DNA of 8,246 nucleotides. Origin: Rhodothermota bacterium. GTDB lineage: Bacteria > Hydrogenedentota > Hydrogenedentia > Hydrogenedentales > GCA-2746185. The notes beneath the pieces were generated by a model. The model searched no databases. It had not been told where the DNA came from and was given only the letters and a program-made list of their open reading frames with translations. Both the position numbers and the translations under genes were made by a program. Shown here piece after piece: positions 1 to 5,426 of this stretch. The stretch is taken from NCBI GenBank assembly GCA_009885415.1, contig VFKU01000789.1:1-8246 (forward strand), written 5' to 3'. The first letter of the stretch is position 1; every line of letters begins with the position of its first letter.

Positions 1-1
1 C

Positions 2-1381
2 GAACGCCGCTCCCGGCATCGGCTGACGAAGGTGCTCGATCGCATCCATATCCTTGAAGGCCGGCAGCTGGTGCTGCTCAACATCGACGAAGTCATCGCC
101 ATCATCCGAAAAGCCTCCGACACCGATGATGCCCAGAAAAAACTCATCAAGCGCTTCAAGCTCTCGGAAATCCAGGCGAACGCCATCCTCGCCATGCGCC
201 TGCGCCGCCTCACCGGCCTCGAGCGCAAGGAACTCGACGAGGAATACAAGCAGGTCCTCATGGAAATCGCGCGCCTGCGCACCATCCTCTCCGGCCGCAA
301 GACGCTGCTCGCCGAAGTTCGCCGCGAAGTCGATTACATCCGCGAAACCTACGGCGACGAACGACGCACCGAAATCCTCTCGGAGACCTCCGAATTCACC
401 GTCGAAGACCTCATCGCCGAAGAAGACATGGTCGTCACCGTGTCCCACGAGGGCTACATCAAGCGCCTCCCCGTCAGCACGTATCGCAGCCAGCGCCGCG
501 GCGGACGCGGCGTCGCCGGCATGGACACCAAAGAAGAGGACTTCGTCCAGGACCTCTTCATCGCCTCCACCCACGACCAAATGCTCTTTTTCACCAACAC
601 CGGCCGCCTCTACTGGCGTAAGGTCCACGAACTGCCCAAGGCCAGCCGCACGGCGCGCGGACGCAGCATCGCCAATGTCCTCGATCTCAAAGGCGAGGAA
701 AAGGTCACGGCCTTCCTTCCCGTCCGCGATCTCTCGGCTGATCTCTTCGTCCTCATGGTCACCAAGCTCGGCACCATCAAGAAGACCGACCTCAAACTCT
801 TCAGCAACCCCCGCACCGTCGGCATCATCGCCATCGATCTCGACAAGGGCGACGAGCTCATCGCCGTCCTGCTCACTACCGGCCAGGACAACATCCTCAT
901 CGCCACCCACCACGGCATGTCCATCCGCTTCCCCGAGAGCGACGTGCGCCCGATGGGACGCCAGGCGCACGGCGTCATCGGCATCCGCCTCGAAAAAGGC
1001 GACCGCGTCATTGGCGTCTCCCTCGCCAAAGACGAGATGACCGTACTCAGCGTCACCGAAAACGGCTTCGGCAAGCGCACGCTCGTCTCCGAATACCGCC
1101 TGCTACACCGCGGCGGCTCCGGCGTCATCAATATCAAGACCTCTGAGCGCAATGGCAACGTGATCGGCATGCTCACGGTGGACGATCGCGACGAACTCGT
1201 CCTGGCCGCGACCAACGGTATCGTCATCCGCTCGGCCATCAAGGACATCCGCACCATCGGCCGAAACACCCAGGGCGTCAAGCTCATGAGCCCTACCGAA
1301 GGCGCCAAAGTCAGCGCCGCCGCCCGCGCGGTGGGCAGCTCAAAAGAAGACGCACTCACCGAAGAAGGCGCCACCGAATAG
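2..1381 (+). CDS. gyrA: DNA gyrase subunit A, C-terminal part (5' truncated by window edge)
   Basis: This is the A subunit of DNA gyrase, the type II topoisomerase that introduces negative supercoils using ATP bound by GyrB. The frame is open to the left edge, so the catalytic N-terminal region with the active-site tyrosine lies outside the window. What is visible starts near the end of the coiled-coil/tower region (HILEG...NIDEVIAIIRKA, then LSEIQANAILAMRLRRLTGLE, a strongly conserved GyrA stretch). It continues into the DNA-wrapping beta-pinwheel. A canonical GyrA box, QRRGGRG, is encoded at 491-511, which favours GyrA over ParC. Looser box-like repeats follow (for example PMGRQAHGVIGI, LHRGGSGVINI, IGRNTQGVKLM), consistent with about six blades. 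The protein ends in a short acidic tail (KEDALTEEGATE) and a TAG stop. A hairpin with TTTT lies just downstream. Identification is secure; only the start is missing. Confidence 0.96.
   Translation, partial: ERRSRHRLTKVLDRIHILEGRQLVLLNIDEVIAIIRKASDTDDAQKKLIKRFKLSEIQANAILAMRLRRLTGLERKELDEEYKQVLMEIARLRTILSGRKTLLAEVRREVDYIRETYGDERRTEILSETSEFTVEDLIAEEDMVVTVSHEGYIKRLPVSTYRSQRRGGRGVAGMDTKEEDFVQDLFIASTHDQMLFFTNTGRLYWRKVHELPKASRTARGRSIANVLDLKGEEKVTAFLPVRDLSADLFVLMVTKLGTIKKTDLKLFSNPRTVGIIAIDLDKGDELIAVLLTTGQDNILIATHHGMSIRFPESDVRPMGRQAHGVIGIRLEKGDRVIGVSLAKDEMTVLSVTENGFGKRTLVSEYRLLHRGGSGVINIKTSERNGNVIGMLTVDDRDELVLAATNGIVIRSAIKDIRTIGRNTQGVKLMSPTEGAKVSAAARAVGSSKEDALTEEGATE
491..511 (+). other. GyrA box (QRRGGRG) coding segment
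   Basis: These seven codons encode QRRGGRG, the signature of the first blade of the GyrA C-terminal domain. In characterised gyrases this motif is required for wrapping DNA and so for negative supercoiling. Its intact form argues that the product is a true gyrase subunit rather than topoisomerase IV. Confidence 0.9.
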
Positions 1382-1388
1382 TCCGTAG

Positions 1389-1407
1389 CATGGGCAGCCC
1401 GCCCATG
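1389..1407. repeat. Perfect 7-bp palindrome after gyrA
   Basis: CATGGGC (1389-1395), a five-base loop AGCCC, then GCCCATG (1401-1407) form a perfect hairpin eight bases after the gyrA stop. There is no T-run directly after it on either strand, so alone it is not a classic intrinsic terminator. It may be an RNA-stabilising 3' hairpin or half of a dispersed intergenic repeat together with the next palindrome. Confidence 0.6.
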
Positions 1408-1440
1408 TAGGCGGGAACGGAGATCGAATTCATCGTGTAG

Positions 1441-1471
1441 GGGCGGCCCCCTGTGGCCGCCCTGCCCTTTT
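1441..1471 (+). terminator. Probable rho-independent terminator of gyrA
   Basis: GGGCGGCC (1441-1448), a six-base loop CCCTGT, then GGCCGCCC (1455-1462) form a perfect 8-bp, all G-C stem. It is followed after five bases by TTTT at 1468-1471. The stem and T-run orientation fit termination of the plus-strand gyrA transcript about 60 bases past its stop. On the minus strand no T-run follows, so it serves the MATE gene less well, although the hairpin could still slow readthrough between these convergent genes. The T-run is short and slightly displaced, so efficiency is uncertain. Confidence 0.6.
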
Positions 1472-1487
1472 CGGCGACGAAAGAAAT

Positions 1488-2948
1488 CTACGCTTCGTTG
1501 ACCGCGTCCCGCGTAGCGGCCTCGGTCGCGGGTTTCAAGGCAGCCATCCCCGCCCCCGGCGTGCGATGCTCGCCCAACTCCACCTTGATGTTCCGCCAAC
1601 TGCCCCGCGCAAAAGACGCCAGCGTCAGCGTCAAACGCGAGGCATGACTGATGAGAATCGCCGTCCAAATCGCCGTAGGCGTCAGGCGGCCCAACTGCAA
1701 CAAAACAAAACAAATCCCCAGCAACACAAAAATCTGCGTCACCAACGCAATGTACATCGGCTTCTTGGTGTCGCCCGCGCCCTGCAAGCCCCCCGTGATC
1801 GCCAGCGTCACCACGACGCACACGCCGGAGAACGCCAAGTAATGCAGCAGCGTCGTCGCAATCACGGACACCGCCGGATCATGCAGGCTGAACATCGCCA
1901 GCAAGCGCCCGGGAATGGTCCAATACACCAGCCCGATCAACACCGCCCACCCTGCGCCGATGCCTGCGCCGAAATAAACCGCCCGCGCGCCGCGATCCGT
2001 CTTGCCCGCGCCGATGTTCTGCCCGATCACGGTCGCGCAGGCCGCCCGCAACCCGAAGCCCGTCCATGTCACCACCGAGAACAGTTGCGAATAGCACACG
2101 GTATACGCAGCGAGCGCCTCCGCGCTTTGCGGCAGCCGGTTGATGAAGTACAACAGGAAGGCCCCGCCGAGGTTCAGCAGCACCGCCTGAATCCCGGACG
2201 GCACGCCCAACTTCGCGATGCGCCACAGGATGTCGAAATCAGGCTTCAGCGTGAATTTGTCCGGCGGCCCGACGAATGCCCGCCCCGAGTAAATTAGCCA
2301 CAGGCAAATTGCGACGCTCGGCACCGGACCGAACACATCGCCGATGGCCGCGCCCGTAGCGCCGAGCTCGGGAAAAGGCCCGATCCCGCGGATGAGCACG
2401 TAGCTCGCCGCGATGTGCATCAAACACGTCGAAATTCCGAGAAAGAGCGGAATCTTCATGTTCCCGCTGGACTGCATTATGCCGACCAACAGGAACATCA
2501 GGAACAGCGGGGCATTGAACACGAACAGGACGCGCAGATAAGGCACTGCGTGCGCGTGCACCTCAGGCGACGCACCCACGAGGTTCAAAAGCGTCGGCGT
2601 CACCAGATAGCCCACGGGAGTGACGAAGAGGACCAGGATATAAAGCGATGCAAGCAAGGTTTGGTGCGCCACGCGATTCACGGCGACCGAATCTTGCCGG
2701 CCGATGTACTGCGAGACGAGGATGTACATGCCGGTGAAGAGCGAGGAGAGAAAGACGACGACGACGAGGAACAACTGCCACGAGGTGCCGATGGCGGCTT
2801 GCGCCTCGTAGCCGACGTACTTGCCGACCAGAACCTGGTCGATGATGCCGTGGATGCCGCCGATAACCTGCGTGAGAATAACCGGCCACGCGACCTTCCA
2901 CATGGAGCGGAAGATGCCGCCCGAAATGATTTCCTCGTCGTACTTCAT
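1488..2948 (-). CDS. MATE family multidrug/toxin exporter
   Basis: This 486-residue integral membrane protein belongs to the MATE family (NorM/DinF type), which exports cationic drugs and other organic compounds in exchange for Na+ or H+. About 12 hydrophobic segments can be followed. The two halves show the expected pseudosymmetry: VSQYIGRQD (about 78-86) matches IGQNIGAGKTD (308-318), and GIMQSSGNMKIPL (156-168) matches GGLQGAGDTKKPM (386-398). Both pairs are typical MATE loop motifs. The N-terminus (KYDEEIISGGIFRSMWKVAWPVILTQ) is family-typical, which supports the ATG start; a weak GGTGA lies 5 bases upstream. The last 30 or so residues form a polar tail, slightly beyond the usual family end. 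It is convergent with gyrA, and 190 bases separate it from the VWA gene upstream on the same strand, so it is probably its own unit. Substrate and coupling ion cannot be read from sequence. Confidence 0.93.
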   Translation of the reverse strand: MKYDEEIISGGIFRSMWKVAWPVILTQVIGGIHGIIDQVLVGKYVGYEAQAAIGTSWQLFLVVVVFLSSLFTGMYILVSQYIGRQDSVAVNRVAHQTLLASLYILVLFVTPVGYLVTPTLLNLVGASPEVHAHAVPYLRVLFVFNAPLFLMFLLVGIMQSSGNMKIPLFLGISTCLMHIAASYVLIRGIGPFPELGATGAAIGDVFGPVPSVAICLWLIYSGRAFVGPPDKFTLKPDFDILWRIAKLGVPSGIQAVLLNLGGAFLLYFINRLPQSAEALAAYTVCYSQLFSVVTWTGFGLRAACATVIGQNIGAGKTDRGARAVYFGAGIGAGWAVLIGLVYWTIPGRLLAMFSLHDPAVSVIATTLLHYLAFSGVCVVVTLAITGGLQGAGDTKKPMYIALVTQIFVLLGICFVLLQLGRLTPTAIWTAILISHASRLTLTLASFARGSWRNIKVELGEHRTPGAGMAALKPATEAATRDAVNEA

Positions 2949-3020
2949 CGTTCACCGTGGGCGTCCGCGCTCGCCGGACCCGGAAAGAATACACCGATTG
3001 AACCCATATCGGCCCGAAGA

Positions 3021-3086
3021 TGTTGCAAGAATCCCCGCCCGCGAGCGAAGCAACAAGAAATGCGGGCCCCCAGCCATCGCTCGCGG
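3021..3086. repeat. Interleaved inverted repeats in the gap between the MATE and VWA genes
   Basis: A perfect 10-bp inverted repeat, CCGCGAGCGA (3039-3048) and TCGCTCGCGG (3077-3086), encloses a 28-base loop. A second pair, TGTTGC (3021-3026) and GCAACA (3050-3055), crosses it in pseudoknot order. No T-run follows on either strand. The whole 2949-3138 gap otherwise holds no gene I can support. It must contain the end of the VWA transcript and any MATE promoter, but I found no convincing -35/-10 pair. The role of the repeats is unknown; a 3' hairpin for the VWA operon or a dispersed intergenic repeat are both possible. Confidence 0.5.
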
Positions 3087-3138
3087 ATGCGTACTCTAGC
3101 CGGACGCCGCGCGCAATTCCACACAAGGCGGTGCAGGA

Positions 3139-4386
3139 CTAGTTCTCGTCGCGTCCCGTGCGGTCGCTGAGCTTGTGCACCATCCCCTTCACCCCGCCGA
3201 GCGTCATGTCTTCCATGTGGAAGACCTCGCGAATTTTCTTCAGCGTGAAGGCCCCGTAATTCCCGCCCCAGCGCTCGCGCGGAATCGGGTTGAGCCAGAC
3301 CGAATGCTTGAAGCGCTCGGAGATCCGCGTCAGCCAATGAAACGACGGGCGCGTATCTTGCAGGTCAAAACCCGTGATCGAGCCGAAGGGCGAGACCAAT
3401 TCCTCGGGGGCCATCGTCGCATCGCCCACAATCACCACGCGCGTGTCCGGGCGCTCGTGCATCAGCTTTTCAGTGTTGATCCCGCGTATCCGCCGCTGGT
3501 CCACCCAAATCTTCTCGTAGACGGTGTTATGGAAATAATAGGTCTTGATGTCCTCGAAGCGATCATGCATCTTCGCGAAAAGCAGCCGCGTCAGGTTTAC
3601 GTACGGCGTCATCGAATAGCCGCCGTTGTCGATCAGAAGAATCAGCTTCATGCGGTCGCGCAACTCGCGCGAAAAAACGAGATCGATCTCGCCGCCGTTC
3701 CGACAGGTCCGGCGGATGGTCTCGTCGAGGTCCAGGTTCACCTCCGCCCCGGCCTTTTTCAAGTGCTTCATACTCTCGAGCGCCTGCCGCAAATTATCGT
3801 TGCGTAGCTTCGTCGAATTGGAATACGCAATATACCGCCGGTCGCCGATCACTTTCAGCGCCGAGCCGCCGCCTGCCTTCCCGCCCACGCGCACGCCATT
3901 CTCGGCATTGCCGGAGTGGCCGAAAGGCGAGTTCCCCTGCGTGCCCACCCACTTGCTGCCGCCGTGGTGTTCCTTCGTCTGCTCCTTGAGGCGCTCCCAG
4001 AATTTTTTCATCAACTCTTCGGGCGTCATGTCCCACTTCGCGCGCGCGGGCAACTCGCCGCTCTCGATCGCGCGATTGAGCCAGTCGCGAAATTCCTTCG
4101 TCCGCAGCAGCGAGAGGTCGCCCTCCTCCACCGCCGGGATTTCGAGCCCGTAGAAATAACTCGCGAAGGCCCGCTCGTAGGGGTCCATATGCTCGACGCG
4201 CCGCACGAAGCACAGCCGCATCAGCACGAACAAATCATCGAGCGTGTGGACCAGTCCCTTCTCAAGCCCGCGGTTCAGCTCCAGCAGGTCTTTCGTGTTC
4301 ACCGGCACGCCATACTCGCGCACGAGATAAAAGAAGTCCACAAACAGCGCGTTGTAGCCTTCCTTTTTCTCTTCGAGCGCCGGCAT
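3139..4386 (-). CDS. CoxE-like VWA domain protein, partner of MoxR ATPase
   Basis: This 415-residue soluble protein resembles the CoxE-like VWA family, whose members act with MoxR-type AAA+ ATPases to remodel or mature client complexes, for example CoxE with CoxD in Mo-CO dehydrogenase maturation. The N-terminal region (1-135) is helical and charged. A Gly-rich segment (about 141-176, containing GTQGNSPFGHSG) is typical of the family. The VWA domain follows: a hydrophobic strand into the metal-site loop at 253-258, then a later strand VVIVGDA with D322. The C-terminus (VWLNPIPRERWGG, then a terminal helix) also fits the family. The metal-site loop reads DNGGYS rather than DxSxS, so metal binding may be altered. 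The ATG at 4386 shares one base with the TAA of the ATPase gene (TAATG), and AAGAGG lies 8 bases upstream, so translation is probably coupled. An upstream in-frame ATG at 4689 lies deep inside the ATPase gene and was rejected. The client is unknown. Confidence 0.87.
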   Translation of the reverse strand: MPALEEKKEGYNALFVDFFYLVREYGVPVNTKDLLELNRGLEKGLVHTLDDLFVLMRLCFVRRVEHMDPYERAFASYFYGLEIPAVEEGDLSLLRTKEFRDWLNRAIESGELPARAKWDMTPEELMKKFWERLKEQTKEHHGGSKWVGTQGNSPFGHSGNAENGVRVGGKAGGGSALKVIGDRRYIAYSNSTKLRNDNLRQALESMKHLKKAGAEVNLDLDETIRRTCRNGGEIDLVFSRELRDRMKLILLIDNGGYSMTPYVNLTRLLFAKMHDRFEDIKTYYFHNTVYEKIWVDQRRIRGINTEKLMHERPDTRVVIVGDATMAPEELVSPFGSITGFDLQDTRPSFHWLTRISERFKHSVWLNPIPRERWGGNYGAFTLKKIREVFHMEDMTLGGVKGMVHKLSDRTGRDEN

Positions 4387-5228
4387 TACACGTACCTCTT
4401 CGGTCCTTCGCCCTCGCCGCGATAGGCCTGGATGTCGCTCGCGCGTTTCAGCAGCACGCCGATCAGCGGCGGGTTCTTCGGGTCCGGCACCGCGCCGATG
4501 TTCTCCAGCGCGCCGATCCAGTTCAGCAATTCGCTCGTCGCGGGCGGCTTCTCGAAGCCGCGCTGACGCAGGTCGTAGAAAATCTTCACCGCCGCTTCCA
4601 TCAGTTTCGCGCTCGTCTGCGGATAGTGCAGCCGGATGATCTCCTTCATCTGGTCCGGCGTCGGGAACGCGATGTGGTGGCAGTAGCACCGCCGCAGGAA
4701 AGGGTCCGAAAGCTCGCGCTTCGCGTTCGACGTGATCGCTATGAAGGGAATCTGCTTCGCCTTCACCGTCGTGTTCAATTCGCGAATCGTAAATTCAAAG
4801 TCCTCGAGGATATCCAGCATATTGTCCTGAATGTCCGATTCCGTCTTGTCGATTTCATCCAACAACAACACACACTTGCCATCCGCGCGAAACGCCCGCC
4901 CAATCGGCCCCCACACGACGTAATCGTAAAAACTCTGCACCTCCCGGCCCGTCTCACCCGAGCCGAAGCGCGCATCGTTCAGCCGCAGCACCGTGTCCTG
5001 CGTGTAACACGCTTCCTCGCCCTTAATCGTCGATTTGCAGCGCAGGATTTCCAGCGGCAGGCCGAGCGACTTCGCCACCTGAAAAGCGAGCTGGGTCTTG
5101 CCCGTGCCCGCTTCGCCGGTCAGCAGCAGCGGCTTTTCCATCTGCAACGCGATATTCACAATCGCGCCCAGCTCCGGGTCCAGAAAGTACTTTTCCGTCC
5201 CGCTAAATCGAAGGTCTTCGCTCGACAT
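4386..5228 (-). CDS. MoxR-type AAA+ ATPase
   Basis: This 280-residue cytoplasmic ATPase of the MoxR branch of AAA+ proteins is predicted to use ATP hydrolysis to remodel a client together with the VWA protein encoded directly downstream. Visible motifs are Walker A GEAGTGKT (38-45), Walker B VLLLDE (120-125), sensor 1 in ITSNAKRELSD (N168), and an arginine finger candidate in LSDPFLRRC (R179/R180). The C-terminal lid follows, with TSELLNWIGAL as a likely sensor 2 area. Length is usual for single-domain MoxR proteins. I chose the ATG at 5228 because GGAG sits 5 bases upstream and the protein then begins with the family-like SSEDLRFSGTEKYFLDPEL. An in-frame ATG at 5288 would add 20 unconvincing residues. 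The gene ends in TAA overlapping the start of the VWA gene by one base. It resembles CoxD/NorQ/CbbQ-type partners, but no matching enzyme genes are in the window. Confidence 0.92.
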   Translation of the reverse strand: MSSEDLRFSGTEKYFLDPELGAIVNIALQMEKPLLLTGEAGTGKTQLAFQVAKSLGLPLEILRCKSTIKGEEACYTQDTVLRLNDARFGSGETGREVQSFYDYVVWGPIGRAFRADGKCVLLLDEIDKTESDIQDNMLDILEDFEFTIRELNTTVKAKQIPFIAITSNAKRELSDPFLRRCYCHHIAFPTPDQMKEIIRLHYPQTSAKLMEAAVKIFYDLRQRGFEKPPATSELLNWIGALENIGAVPDPKNPPLIGVLLKRASDIQAYRGEGEGPKRYV

Positions 5229-5233
5229 GATTT

Positions 5234-5237
5234 CTCC
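5234..5237 (-). promoter_or_regulatory. Ribosome binding site deciding the MoxR start
   Basis: Read on the minus strand, GGAG is followed by five bases (AAATC) and ATG. It supports initiation at 5228 rather than at the upstream in-frame ATG at 5288. Confidence 0.7.
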
Positions 5238-5393
5238 GCAAAAAGGTTTGGCGCCAGCCCGGGCACAGACGATAGAATCGACAACCACAGGCCGCCACGG
5301 AACAGGCCCGAATCACCCCAAAAGCCTAACAGGTCACATACGAACCATTCAAAACCAAGCGCCCGCCCCGCCTCGCCGCCCCTGATCCCCCAG

Positions 5394-5402
5394 TGCTACA
5401 AT
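5394..5402 (+). promoter_or_regulatory. Candidate extended -10 promoter of the GH3-like/mutY pair
   Basis: TGCTACAAT is an extended -10 element: TG, one base, then TACAAT, one mismatch from TATAAT. No good -35 hexamer is present about 17 bases upstream, where the sequence is G/C-rich, but extended -10 promoters can do without one. Transcription would start near 5409, leaving a leader of under 20 bases before the GTG. It is the only promoter-like match seen in the 198-base divergent gap (5229-5426), whose remainder shows no gene or clear operator. Confidence 0.45.
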
Positions 5403-5414
5403 CGCCCCACCCAC

Positions 5415-5419
5415 GGAGG
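5415..5419 (+). promoter_or_regulatory. Shine-Dalgarno GGAGG deciding a GTG start
   Basis: GGAGG lies seven bases before GTG at 5427. Together with the signal peptide that begins exactly there, it fixes the start of the GH3-like gene. No ATG lies in frame near this point, so an ATG-only caller would choose a false start far upstream or cut off the signal peptide. Confidence 0.8.
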
Positions 5420-5426
5420 CGCGGCG

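Noticed and set aside
610..1821. A 403-codon minus-strand frame antisense to gyrA and overlapping the MATE gene
   Set aside because: It is a shadow frame produced by high G+C. Its text is unlike any protein I know, and both overlapped genes are certain.
2949..3138. Possible promoter for the MATE gene (TATTCT on the minus strand near 2990)
   Set aside because: No acceptable -35 hexamer or extended -10 accompanies it, so it is no better than chance.
2415..3170. A plus-strand 251-codon frame antisense to the MATE gene and covering the following gap
   Set aside because: Its composition (Arg/Glu/His/Gln-rich) is that of an antisense shadow, and it ends in the repeat-bearing gap without any family signature.
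3139..4689. A longer VWA protein starting at 4689 on the minus strand
   Set aside because: The extra 101 residues overlap the MoxR gene in another frame and look like shadow sequence. The ATG at 4386 has AAGAGG upstream and the TAATG junction.
5229..5288. A 20-residue N-terminal extension of the MoxR ATPase from ATG 5288
   Set aside because: GGAG sits five bases from the ATG at 5228, and the extension does not resemble the family N-terminus.
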